Assembly: GCA_041590075.1 (NCBI GenBank)
Contig: JBFHUL010000049.1
Location: forward strand, 1-24,912
Direction: 5' to 3'
DNA length: 24,912 bases
From: PZPK01 sp041590075
Lineage (GTDB): Bacteria > Pseudomonadota > Gammaproteobacteria > Pseudomonadales > Oleiphilaceae
In this document: positions 1 through 7,395 of the stretch, one piece after another
Position numbering within the stretch: position 1 is the first letter of the stretch
Layout of the letters: each line of letters opens with the position of its first letter
Position numbers and translations under genes: made by a program
The notes under the pieces: generated by a model
Databases searched by the model: none
Seen by the model: the letters and a program-made list of their open reading frames with translations, nothing else
Told to the model about the DNA's origin: nothing

Positions 1-174
1 GTGATCCCCATGCAGCTCCAGTTTGGTGCCATCGAACTGAGCCTGTTCAGCATGATCTCGGCGTTCGGAACGGCGCTTGATGTGACGGCAGAAGAGCTGC
101 GAGTGGAGAGCTTCTTTCCTGCGGATGCCGTCACACGGCAGTTTTTTGAGGCCTTAGTGCCGCGCGATGATTAA
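1..174 (+). CDS. C-terminal fragment of a probable XRE-family regulator with MmyB-like ligand-binding domain (5' end outside window)
   Basis: Frame 1 is open from the first base to a TAA at 172-174, giving 57 residues. The segment reads as a beta-strand-rich tail with a phrase like ELSLFSMISAFGTALDVT followed by EELRVESFFPAD. From memory, this pattern is typical of the last part of XRE-type helix-turn-helix regulators that carry an MmyB-like ligand-binding domain. No helix-turn-helix is visible because the N-terminal part lies outside the window, so the family is a recollection rather than a demonstrated domain. A soluble protein with an FFPAD tail is the only firm observation. It is convergent with the esterase gene at 344-1159. 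Confidence 0.45.
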   Translation: MIPMQLQFGAIELSLFSMISAFGTALDVTAEELRVESFFPADAVTRQFFEALVPRDD

Positions 175-293
175 GTCAGCAGCAATTTTGGAATGAATGG
201 GCGTAATGCGTTTGAATGAGCGTGTTCGGTGTTTGCAGGGCGCTGGAGCCACCTTTTTTTGACCGGGGCCGCAATCGGGTATTGCCGGGGCGC

Positions 294-320
294 AAAAAAA
301 AACGCCACGGTTGTGGCGTT
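294..320 (-). terminator. Intrinsic terminator of the SGNH esterase gene
   Basis: A perfect 8-bp stem (301-308 with 313-320) encloses a GGTT loop. On the minus strand it is followed at once by nine T residues (complement of A294-302). It lies 24 bases past the esterase stop codon, the classic rho-independent layout for that gene. On the plus strand only three T follow the stem, so it is a poor terminator for the fragment at 1-174. Confidence 0.85.
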
Positions 321-343
321 TGTGGGAGGAAGACTTCGGGGGC

Positions 344-1159
344 TTATTGCATGGCCTGGAGTACCAGAGGCGCAATGCCATAGCGGTGTCCATCGGCGGT
401 TGGATGGTAGACATCTTCAACGAATAAGCCGAATTTGCCATTTACGTAGGGTTGCGAGGCGCACACATCGTGCCCGGTAAATGCTTCGAGGGTGCTGAGA
501 TATTGCACGCCGGCCAGAGCTGCCTGTTCGGCAATTACCTGATCCAGTAGCTCGGAAATTTCGTTGAGTCGTGCCGCTTCTCTGGTATTGATGCCATCGG
601 CGGCCAGGCAGCTTACGTTATCGCCAAACAGGCGCGGATAGCCGACTTGCAGCAGGGTCGCTTTGGATGCTGCCTGTTTCATGCTCGCATAAGCGGCCTG
701 CAGTTTGTCGGGCAGCTCGAATTGAATGCGGTGCGAAATCGTATCTGCGGTGCTCATGCAGCGGGACTCATCGAAGTACAGAGCGCAGTTCATAATGAGC
801 TCGACGAACCCCACATCGTTACCGCCGATACTGAACGACACATAGTTGGTTTTTCCATCCATGCCGGCAGTCTGATTGGCAATCAGGTCGTCGGTGACAT
901 CGCCTTGGCAAGCATTAAATGTGAGCGTGCTATTACTCAGGCTGGCGGCCACCACAGATGAATAGGCACGGCTGCTCTGGTAGCAGCTGAAGTCCAGATC
1001 TCTCAGCGCCGTACCGCTCCCTGAGGAATAGGAATCACCCAATGCAAAATAATTGATGCCGGGGCCGGCATGGCTAAGTGTGCTGAGCCCCAGTGAGAGC
1101 GCGATCCCTGCGGCAGTGTAAACCCATTTGCTGAAAATGCTTGAGAGTGTGCCTTTCAT
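344..1159 (-). CDS. Secreted SGNH/GDSL-family esterase or lipase
   Basis: Encodes 271 residues with a Sec signal peptide (Lys-containing start, hydrophobic stretch 13-29, likely cleavage after SHA at 29-31). Block I is GDSYSSG with nucleophile Ser43, block II has a Gly in CQGD, block III is GGND at 112-115, and block V is DVYHPTADGH with Asp249 and His252. Six cysteines (59, 84, 125, 134, 184, 233) could form three disulfides, as in Streptomyces-type secreted esterases and phospholipases of this fold. It probably hydrolyses acyl esters or phospholipids outside the cytoplasm; the substrate cannot be told. The ATG at 1157-1159 is preferred over an upstream in-frame start at 1192 because it begins the signal peptide directly and follows GAAGAA. 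It has its own terminator and diverges from the lipoprotein gene at 1332. Confidence 0.85.
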   Translation of the reverse strand: MKGTLSSIFSKWVYTAAGIALSLGLSTLSHAGPGINYFALGDSYSSGSGTALRDLDFSCYQSSRAYSSVVAASLSNSTLTFNACQGDVTDDLIANQTAGMDGKTNYVSFSIGGNDVGFVELIMNCALYFDESRCMSTADTISHRIQFELPDKLQAAYASMKQAASKATLLQVGYPRLFGDNVSCLAADGINTREAARLNEISELLDQVIAEQAALAGVQYLSTLEAFTGHDVCASQPYVNGKFGLFVEDVYHPTADGHRYGIAPLVLQAMQ

Positions 1160-1277
1160 GTTCTTCGCCCGTTGTTTGTTATCACAGGTCAAGCATAAGA
1201 CTTAACGGTGTGGTCAAACAGCATGCATGGGCAAACAATTGTTAAATAAGGGGTTTTGTAAGTGTGGGTGTCTGTGC

Positions 1278-1290
1278 TGTAACAAAATGT
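1278..1290 (-). promoter_or_regulatory. OmpR-box-like 13-mer in the esterase/lipoprotein divergent gap
   Basis: Read on the minus strand this is ACATTTTGTTACA, which resembles one half of enterobacterial OmpR sites (ACATTTTGxAACA). The identical 13-mer occurs at 11261-11273, upstream of another lipoprotein gene. It lies 118 bases before the esterase start and 41 bases before the lipoprotein GTG. The regulator assignment is by resemblance only. Confidence 0.3.
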
Positions 1291-1331
1291 TGTGCTAGGC
1301 TGCGCGCCGAAAAGCATTTGGAAGGCATCAC

Positions 1332-2291
1332 GTGTTGTACAAAATTCCCCTGTTACTGTTAATTCCTTTGTGTTTGATGGCCTGTAGTGGTGGTGGCAGC
1401 GGGTCGCCTGCTGGCCTGTCCGACAACGACTCAGACAACTATTCTGACAACGACTCAGAGAACTACCCCAACATTGCCTTCGTACAGGCAGACGTCGCGC
1501 ACTCGCATGAGAGTTTTGATGGCAAGTGGGCTGCGCCTCTGAGCCGCGATCTGCGTTTTGCCGTTGCAACCCGCGTTAGTGACCCGCTGGGCCTACAGAA
1601 TATTCGCCGTATTTATGTCCACCGATCCGCAGACGACCGGGTGTGGCCATTGCTGGATACCGACTGGGGCAGCGAAGCCTTCAGTTGCTATGAGGCAGGC
1701 ATAGACGTGTTTGAGTGTCAGTTTCACGATTCAAGTAATGTAAGCAGCTTGCCCGTGCGTGGTTGGGAGTTAGTGGTGGTCAATAAGCAGGGCCTGGAAA
1801 CGCGCACGCGCTTTGCTTTTGCACTCCCCGGAGGTAATGACGCTACGCTGGTCGAGCACATTTATGCCGATACGTACAGCGGCAATACAGATGCCGGTGT
1901 GTCGGCTCTGGAAGCACTGACCATTGCCCGAAACACTATCTCGGTGACGGCGGATGCCGGTAGCCAGTCGTTTCGCATCGCCTTTACGGCAACCGATGCG
2001 CGTGCGCAGTATTACAGTTTCGTGTTTTACGGGGCGGGGCCCGCGTATGACTACATTGGGCGTGTGGCGCTGTCGTCGTCTTCATTGACGTCTATGGCGC
2101 TGGTGCCGGGCCAGCTCACTGAGGTGTCTGTGCCCTGGAGCGAAGTTGAAATGAAAGAGGGTTATCACGTTAATAACATAGCCGGTATGCATATCAAGCT
2201 CTATGATCAGCCCGTTGAATGGATGGCTTACGATGGCTACTGGTTTCAGCACCTGAGTTATTCGGAGTTTATTCCGTTGACCATGCCTTAG
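1332..2291 (+). CDS. Hypothetical lipoprotein
   Basis: Encodes 319 residues with a lipoprotein signal peptide: hydrophobic core 6-16 and lipobox LMAC with Cys18, followed by a Gly/Ser-rich linker. The start is a GTG at 1332, supported by GGAAGG six bases upstream. Residues about 27-44 form a short Asp/Asn/Ser repeat (SDNDSDNY-like) encoded by a 24-bp tandem repeat. The body is mixed alpha/beta-like sequence with two cysteines (SCYEAG and FECQFH), which could form a disulfide. I recognise no family. It is probably anchored in the outer membrane with the acidic repeat as a tether. It diverges from the secreted esterase, with which it may share regulation. Confidence 0.75.
   Translation: MLYKIPLLLLIPLCLMACSGGGSGSPAGLSDNDSDNYSDNDSENYPNIAFVQADVAHSHESFDGKWAAPLSRDLRFAVATRVSDPLGLQNIRRIYVHRSADDRVWPLLDTDWGSEAFSCYEAGIDVFECQFHDSSNVSSLPVRGWELVVVNKQGLETRTRFAFALPGGNDATLVEHIYADTYSGNTDAGVSALEALTIARNTISVTADAGSQSFRIAFTATDARAQYYSFVFYGAGPAYDYIGRVALSSSSLTSMALVPGQLTEVSVPWSEVEMKEGYHVNNIAGMHIKLYDQPVEWMAYDGYWFQHLSYSEFIPLTMP
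1422..1466 (+). repeat. 24-bp tandem repeat, about 1.9 copies, within the lipoprotein linker
   Basis: The unit GACAACGACTCAGACAACTA plus TTCT (1422-1445) is repeated at 1446-1466 with one base change and a shortened end. It encodes an acidic Asp-Asn-Ser-Tyr linker just after the lipid-anchored N-terminus. Confidence 0.8.
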
Positions 2292-2311
2292 CGGCAATGG
2301 TCTGCGCCGGC

Positions 2312-4492
2312 TTAGTGCGGGCGTTTGATTGAGGTTTCGGCCTGCCAGTGCACCGATGCAATGTGCTGCGATGGCATGGGCCTGAACAGGAAAAAACCCT
2401 GTGCGAAATCCACGTGATTGCGTTGCAGAAAATCAAACTGCGCCAGGCTCTCAACACCTTCTGCAATGACCTTCATGTTCAGCTGATGGGCAAGATGAAT
2501 CACCGAGGTCGTGATGGCGCGACTTTGATTGTCTTCAGGAAGATCGTGAATGAAGGAACGATCGATTTTGAGAAAATCCACCGGCAAGCGCTTGAGATAA
2601 TTAAGTGAGGAAAAACCGGAGCCGAAGTCATCCAGTGCCACCAGAATGCCCATACTGCGCACGGTGTTGAGCACTTCGATAACGTGATCCATCTCTTTCA
2701 GAAAGCTGCTTTCGGTTATCTCCAGCTCCAAGAGTCCCGGCGGGAATTGGGTGCGCTTGAGCGTGGTCTGGAGCTTGGACAGGAAGTCCGGATGACGTAA
2801 TTGCTTGGTCGATATATTTACCGCGATGTGTACGGGATGCTGGTCCTCCAGCCAACGTCTACCCTGTGAGCAGGCGGAGTGGAGCACCCAGTCACCGATG
2901 GGCACTACGGAACCGGTTTCTTCGGCAATGCCAATGAATTCATTGGGCGGTAATCGGCCATGTTCAGGATGGTCCCAGCGAATGAGCGCTTCGACACGGG
3001 GCTTGCCCTGTGCTTGCAGGGCAATTTGTGGTTGAAATTCCAGTATGAATTGCTGCCCCTCTATCGCCTGCAGGATCTCATGTTCCCGCTGACTGCGACG
3101 GGGCATGTTGCGTTCGAGCTCGGGAGTGTAAAGCCGCACTTGGCCGCGTCCCAGTTCTTTAGCCGAATACATAGCCAGGTCGGCATGTTTGAGCAAGTCC
3201 GGCGCCTCCGTTTCGCGTAAAGGGGAAAGTGCGATACCAATACTCGCGGTTACCTTCAGCGGAGTACCATCGAGATTGATGGGTTCACTGATGGTGACGA
3301 GGATACGCTCGCCGATGGAAATCACATCATCGGCACTGTCGATATAGCGCAGGAGAATCACAAACTCATCGCCGCCCAGGTGTGCGATATAGTCGCCGTG
3401 CTTGATATTACGTGACAGCCGCGCGGCCATGGTGCCGAGCAGAAAGTCGCCGGCGAAATGACCGTGGTCGTCGTTGATGCGTTTGAAGTAATCCAGATCC
3501 AGATACAGCAGTGCGATGGTTTCATCACTGTTTTTTTCGGCTTCAAGCAGGGCGGTAATGTGTTTCCAGAACTGCCGGCGGTTGGGCAGATGGGTGTTGT
3601 AATCGTAGTCGCTGATGCTGCCCCAACCCTCGGATAGGGTGCGATATTCGCTCAAATCATTGGCAATACATACCCAATGACTGATGTCGCCCTGTGCGTC
3701 TTTTACCGGCCCAATGCAGAGGCGTATCCACTTTTTCTCGCCGGTGGCATCGATACTTTCAAATTCGCCTTCCCAGTAGGAGCCTGATTTGATCGTGCGA
3801 CCCACTTCCGGGTGGTGGAATTCGGCCTCCATCACCCATTTGTCCATCAGTGAGCGGCCTTTCATGCCTTTTTGGGCATCTACTTCGTAGATATTCACCA
3901 GCGCCCGGTTGTACAACTCTACGTCGCCATCGGGTTGACAGACCAACACCGCAGAGGGGGTTTTTTCGACAGAATCGCTCAAGGTGTTCAAGGGCTGATT
4001 TTGCGCCAGATGGCGTTCGATATCAGATTGGAGTTTGCGCTGCCGGATACTGAGTTCGGAGATCAGTTTCTCGTTTACCAGCGCAATATCGCGGGCTTTT
4101 TGGTAGATCGCGTGGCGTTCTTCAAAGGCGTGGCTGACATTCTCGATCAGCAGCAACGCTCGCTTGTTAAGCGTCAGCGCACGTGCTTCAAGTTGAATAT
4201 CGCTGCCTTGGGCGTCGGTTTCGGTCCACAAGCCGGATTGAGCCTGTGTATTGGCATGCTCTCCCTGCCATACCGGTTCGGCATCGTGTAGAAAGTTTTC
4301 CAGAAACGGGAACGCCGTGCCAAGTGTTTCCGGGGAGAACTGCGTGGCTTGCGCCTGATCATGGCCGGCGCGCTGAAGACCATCGGCAAACCAGGCTGGC
4401 ATCGTGCTTAGGCACCTGAGTTGACCCTCCGTACTGCGTTCGATAACCAGCAGGCCGAGGTGGTTGAGCAGGCTTGGCAGTACCTCATGCAT
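2312..4492 (-). CDS. PAS-GGDEF-EAL cyclic di-GMP protein, last gene of the GTPase operon
   Basis: Encodes 726 residues. Residues 1-120 form a PAS-like N-terminal sensor (FPFLENFLHDAE, LTLNKRALLLIENV), followed by a coiled coil at about 121-165 and a PAS domain at 175-285. The GGDEF domain (295-460) has an intact GGDEF at 373-377 and the metal Asp in LDLDYF. The EAL domain (470-715) keeps EAL 501-503, Asn559, Glu591, DD 621-622, Lys642, Glu678 and Gln698. The catalytic residues of both domains are present, so it could make or break cyclic di-GMP. The inhibitory site RxxD is degenerate (KHGD 364-367), so product inhibition is probably weak. No membrane segment is seen, so it is cytoplasmic. Its ATG lies 2 bases after the GTPase stop, which implies translational coupling. 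GGAG at the end of the GTPase gene serves as its ribosome site. Confidence 0.9.
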   Translation of the reverse strand: MHEVLPSLLNHLGLLVIERSTEGQLRCLSTMPAWFADGLQRAGHDQAQATQFSPETLGTAFPFLENFLHDAEPVWQGEHANTQAQSGLWTETDAQGSDIQLEARALTLNKRALLLIENVSHAFEERHAIYQKARDIALVNEKLISELSIRQRKLQSDIERHLAQNQPLNTLSDSVEKTPSAVLVCQPDGDVELYNRALVNIYEVDAQKGMKGRSLMDKWVMEAEFHHPEVGRTIKSGSYWEGEFESIDATGEKKWIRLCIGPVKDAQGDISHWVCIANDLSEYRTLSEGWGSISDYDYNTHLPNRRQFWKHITALLEAEKNSDETIALLYLDLDYFKRINDDHGHFAGDFLLGTMAARLSRNIKHGDYIAHLGGDEFVILLRYIDSADDVISIGERILVTISEPINLDGTPLKVTASIGIALSPLRETEAPDLLKHADLAMYSAKELGRGQVRLYTPELERNMPRRSQREHEILQAIEGQQFILEFQPQIALQAQGKPRVEALIRWDHPEHGRLPPNEFIGIAEETGSVVPIGDWVLHSACSQGRRWLEDQHPVHIAVNISTKQLRHPDFLSKLQTTLKRTQFPPGLLELEITESSFLKEMDHVIEVLNTVRSMGILVALDDFGSGFSSLNYLKRLPVDFLKIDRSFIHDLPEDNQSRAITTSVIHLAHQLNMKVIAEGVESLAQFDFLQRNHVDFAQGFFLFRPMPSQHIASVHWQAETSIKRPH

Positions 4493-4494
4493 GA

Positions 4495-4998
4495 TTAACG
4501 CTCCAGCATTTCTTGCGTGAGTGTCGCGAATGCTGCGTCTACGCCTGTATTGGTTTTGGCACTGGTTTCAAGCACCTTGATACCTTCCTCGCGTAACTGT
4601 TCAATGTTGCCTTCGTCAAAATGCCAGTCATGCCGCAGATCGCTCTTGTTGATCAGCACCACCAGTGGTACTCCGTCGAGATAGGTCTGCACGATGCTGC
4701 GTAATTCTGCAATCTGTTGAATGGTCGCCGGCCGGGTACCGTCCACCACCAGTAAAATGCCGGACGCCCCGCGCAAATAACTGGCGCGCAGCTCGGTGAA
4801 GGCATCGACACCCTCAATATCCCAGAGCATGAGTTGCACTTGCTGCGCCCGATGCGTGACCAGCTTTTTAGAGATTTTTACGCCAATGGTGGTGTGGTAT
4901 TTATCGCTGAATAGGCTTTCGACATATTGCCGAACCAAGCTGGTTTTGCCTACCGCAAAGGGGCCGACCATACAGACTTTCTTGGCAACTAAATTCAT
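4495..4998 (-). CDS. Small Ras/Rab-like GTPase
   Basis: Encodes 167 residues, a single G domain without extensions. All five G motifs are present: P-loop GPFAVGKTS (12-20), switch I Thr37 in TTIG, WDIEG (59-63), NKSD (117-120) and ETSAK (144-148). The residue after DIEG is Val64 where Ras has Gln61, and the Ras G12/G13 positions are Phe14 and Ala15. Intrinsic GTP hydrolysis should therefore be slow or need a partner. No C-terminal cysteine for lipidation is present. It is cytoplasmic and most likely a switch acting with the two upstream proteins and the GGDEF-EAL protein encoded in the same operon. It follows the OmpA-domain gene by 10 bases, and its likely AAGGAG lies in the last codons of that gene. 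It belongs broadly with bacterial MglA/Rup small GTPases; the subfamily is not resolved. Confidence 0.9.
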   Translation of the reverse strand: MNLVAKKVCMVGPFAVGKTSLVRQYVESLFSDKYHTTIGVKISKKLVTHRAQQVQLMLWDIEGVDAFTELRASYLRGASGILLVVDGTRPATIQQIAELRSIVQTYLDGVPLVVLINKSDLRHDWHFDEGNIEQLREEGIKVLETSAKTNTGVDAAFATLTQEMLER

Positions 4999-5008
4999 GG
5001 CGGTGCGA

Positions 5009-6607
5009 TCACTCCTTGCTCGCGTCGATGACTTTCACGCTGACTCGGCGTTGCGACGCCGAATCACTGCTGATGGCTGCCTGATTTCCCAATCCCCAGG
5101 CAATCAGAATGCCTTGGTCAATGCCGTTTTCCTTTAACAAATCTCTTAAGGTGTCGGCACGCTGCTGACTGACCTGCAGATTTACACTGCGATGGCCGCT
5201 GGGGTCGGCCAGACCCATGAGTAATAATTGCGGCCGGGGTAAGTTCAGCTCTCCGGCAAGCCGTGTGAGGCGGTGAATATCCTCGAGTACACGGGCCAGC
5301 TTGGGTAGTTCGTTGGCACGCAGGGTCGTAGCACCTTCATGAAACATAAAAACCGTATCGTTGAGTTTTTGCCGCACCGCGTGATATTGCGCCAGGGTAT
5401 CCGGAGGAGAGGGTGGGGGGGGCGTAAGCGCGGACAGATCGATTTTGCCCAAAGTTGCTTCATGGGTTTGCAGGCTTACCTGATAATGCGCGTTATGCAG
5501 CGCGTCAGCCAGTGCACCGGGAGGCCGTGCACGATAGTCCCGTAGCACTTCAAACAACAGGTTGTCACCGCTTAAGCGCTCGTTTAGTACGATATAGCCA
5601 GGCTCGGCACTAAGTTGCGCGCGCAATGCCTCGCGCGCGAGCGACTGGTGATAGGCGGTATACGCATACCCGCCGATCAGCAATGCCAGGGCACCCAGCA
5701 CCAGCCATGCAAGCCAGGGCGTGGCTTCAGGCTTTTCGGCTTCGATGCGTTCCGACAGCAGGCAGCGGCGCAGCAATTCATCGGTGCCCAGAAACACTTC
5801 GCGATCACCATCAAAGTCGGCGAGCTCGTGGGCGTACACCTGATGTACCGCTTCGCAGGTTTTATCAACTTCTTCGAGCGCCGCTTCGTTGACCGGGCCT
5901 CTGGCGGCGATGGCGAGCACGGCATAGGGGCCGGTACACAGATGCAGGGTCAGATCACCCACCTCGATGCGGCTCAGACCGGATGTATGCGTCTGGTTGA
6001 AAGAATCCTGAACAAAATCCTGCAAGGCGCTCATCATGCCGGATACCAGTTCCGGGTCATGCGTGTCGGCATGTTCATCGATAACGGAATGCAGCAGTAA
6101 GCCCGTATCGCGATGCACCAGCAGCACTTGTTCAACATGAAATTTTAGGGTTTGAGAAATAACGTAACGCCCATAGGACACGCCGGCACGCCAGGCCTTC
6201 ACCCGCCAGATCAGTCCGCGAGCGCTCAGGCTCTGCTCCAGCACGCGGTTCAGGTTTTGCACCATGTCGCGCAATGTGGCGCCCACGGATTTACGGATCG
6301 CGGGGCCCATAATGGGAAAAATCACATTGGTGATTTGGCGGGGATTATTGGCGATCGAGGTTTGTATGGCTTTGTTCAATACCGGCGCAAGTGCCTTGCC
6401 GAGATCGGGATGCTTGGCGCTGATGCGCACCGCCTGCGCCAGTACATCCGCAACACGCTCGGCATCGTGGGCCTTGCTGAGATAGTCGTCCAGGGCAGAC
6501 TCATACTCTGGCCCCAGAAGAAGGGTACGTAGCTTTTGGTAGGATGCATCGGCGCTGTACGCTTCGTTGCTCGGGGATGCCTTGTTCTGTTCCTCGGCAG
6601 TGGCCAT
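5009..6607 (-). CDS. Membrane protein with roadblock/longin-like domain and C-terminal OmpA-like peptidoglycan-binding domain
   Basis: Encodes 532 residues. Residues 20-150 are helical and include VIFPIMGPAIRKSV (95-108) and LEQSLSARGLIWRVKAWRAG. Residues 155-265 (VEQVLLVHRDTGLLLHSV, then ELVSGMMSALQDFVQDSF) look like a roadblock/longin-type alpha/beta domain, the fold used by small-GTPase regulators such as MglB. One membrane helix lies at 297-318. A BON-like stretch (335-395) and a Pro-rich linker (395-403) follow. The OmpA-like domain (417-528) has GLADPSGHRSVN then SQQRADTL, keeping the Asp and Arg that grip peptidoglycan. The N-terminal half should be cytoplasmic, near the GTPase, and the C-terminal half periplasmic on the cell wall. 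The roadblock/longin call is by pattern, not by search. It starts 9 bases after the coiled-coil gene stops. Confidence 0.8.
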   Translation of the reverse strand: MATAEEQNKASPSNEAYSADASYQKLRTLLLGPEYESALDDYLSKAHDAERVADVLAQAVRISAKHPDLGKALAPVLNKAIQTSIANNPRQITNVIFPIMGPAIRKSVGATLRDMVQNLNRVLEQSLSARGLIWRVKAWRAGVSYGRYVISQTLKFHVEQVLLVHRDTGLLLHSVIDEHADTHDPELVSGMMSALQDFVQDSFNQTHTSGLSRIEVGDLTLHLCTGPYAVLAIAARGPVNEAALEEVDKTCEAVHQVYAHELADFDGDREVFLGTDELLRRCLLSERIEAEKPEATPWLAWLVLGALALLIGGYAYTAYHQSLAREALRAQLSAEPGYIVLNERLSGDNLLFEVLRDYRARPPGALADALHNAHYQVSLQTHEATLGKIDLSALTPPPPSPPDTLAQYHAVRQKLNDTVFMFHEGATTLRANELPKLARVLEDIHRLTRLAGELNLPRPQLLLMGLADPSGHRSVNLQVSQQRADTLRDLLKENGIDQGILIAWGLGNQAAISSDSASQRRVSVKVIDASKE

Positions 6608-6616
6608 GAGCGGGTA

Positions 6617-7162
6617 TCAGTTCCGTATGGATTCGGCGACCTTGCTGAACAGATCGGCCAGCAGCTGGCGATCCACTTTATTCTTTTCCAGGCTCTGGGT
6701 ATTGCCCTGTAGGCCGTCCATCGCTTGCTGATGCTGGGCGGTCATTTCGTCTCGCAGTTGCGCGCTTTCCTGTTGCAGGCTAGTTTCCAGCTCATTGTGG
6801 GCCGCATCAACCTGCTTTTCGAACAGACCGATGGATTGCCTGACCGCTTCGATGTCGTCTTCGATAACGGCTTCGCGGTTGCCATGCTGTTCGTTCAGGC
6901 TTTCCACGTGAGCCGCCAGTGACTCGAGCTGGTCTGAAAAAGACTTGTGCTGTTTTTCCAGCGCGTTTCTGATGGTTTTTTCAAAGCTTTGCAGGTGTTG
7001 CCGGGTCTCGTCGCGCAGGGCGGTAATTGCCTGCTCCAGCTGTGTAATCTGTTGCCCGAAAAGTAGCTTTTGAATTTCCTGGAGTTGGGTGGCGGGGTCG
7101 ATTGCCGGGCTATTCTTCGCCCCATTGGCCCCTTTACCTGAGGAAGTATTGGTGGTGCCCAT
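6617..7162 (-). CDS. Coiled-coil protein, first gene of the GTPase operon
   Basis: Encodes 181 residues. After a low-complexity head (1-22, Ser/Gly/Asn/Lys) nearly all of residues 30-175 is Glu/Gln/Lys-rich heptad sequence predicting long coiled coils, with no membrane segment. Near the N-terminus, LQEIQKLLFGQQITQLEQAI resembles YQKLRTLLLGPEYESALDDY in the next protein, so the two may share a short interaction or recruitment module. The ATG at 7160-7162 is chosen over an upstream start at 7189 because AAGGAG lies 6 bases before it. The function is unknown. A scaffold or adaptor for the GTPase complex is the simplest reading, from context only. Confidence 0.75.
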   Translation of the reverse strand: MGTTNTSSGKGANGAKNSPAIDPATQLQEIQKLLFGQQITQLEQAITALRDETRQHLQSFEKTIRNALEKQHKSFSDQLESLAAHVESLNEQHGNREAVIEDDIEAVRQSIGLFEKQVDAAHNELETSLQQESAQLRDEMTAQHQQAMDGLQGNTQSLEKNKVDRQLLADLFSKVAESIRN

Positions 7163-7277
7163 CTGCTTCTCCTTGCTGTAAACCCGCACATGTGGACCGG
7201 ACCTGTTGTTGCCCAGCGTTCAGGGTCGTGGTGATTGGCCTTATACCTGAAACGCTTCCGGAAACCCGTTCCTAAAA

Positions 7278-7283
7278 ATTATA
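7278..7283 (-). promoter_or_regulatory. Possible -10 element for the GTPase operon
   Basis: The minus strand reads a perfect TATAAT here, 115 bases before the coiled-coil gene start. The -35 position 17 bases upstream is ACAACA, matching only three of six consensus bases, so an activator may be needed. This is the only good -10 in the 233-bp gap after the histidine kinase gene. Confidence 0.4.
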
Positions 7284-7395
7284 GACTACGCATATCCACC
7301 TGTTGTGATGTGGTGCATAAATAGGACTCAAAGCGCCTGATTTGGCGCAAGCTGGTCGCCCTCGGTAATGTCGGGTGCGTTGGCTAGCGAACTAT

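Noticed and set aside
237..260. Possible plus-strand terminator with seven T residues after the fragment at 1-174
   Set aside because: The T tract (254-260) is real but the stem before it is only about three contiguous pairs, so a stable hairpin is not supported.
3872..4291. Plus-strand open frame of 139 codons inside the GGDEF-EAL gene
   Set aside because: Antisense to the PAS and linker region of a conserved protein, without a start signal.
5615..6100. Plus-strand open frame of 161 codons inside the OmpA-domain gene
   Set aside because: Antisense shadow; composition is Gln/Arg/His-rich and no ribosome site precedes it.
7333..7348. GCGCC/GGCGC hairpin in the gap after the histidine kinase gene
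   Set aside because: The stem is five pairs and only three T follow on the minus strand, too weak to call a terminator.
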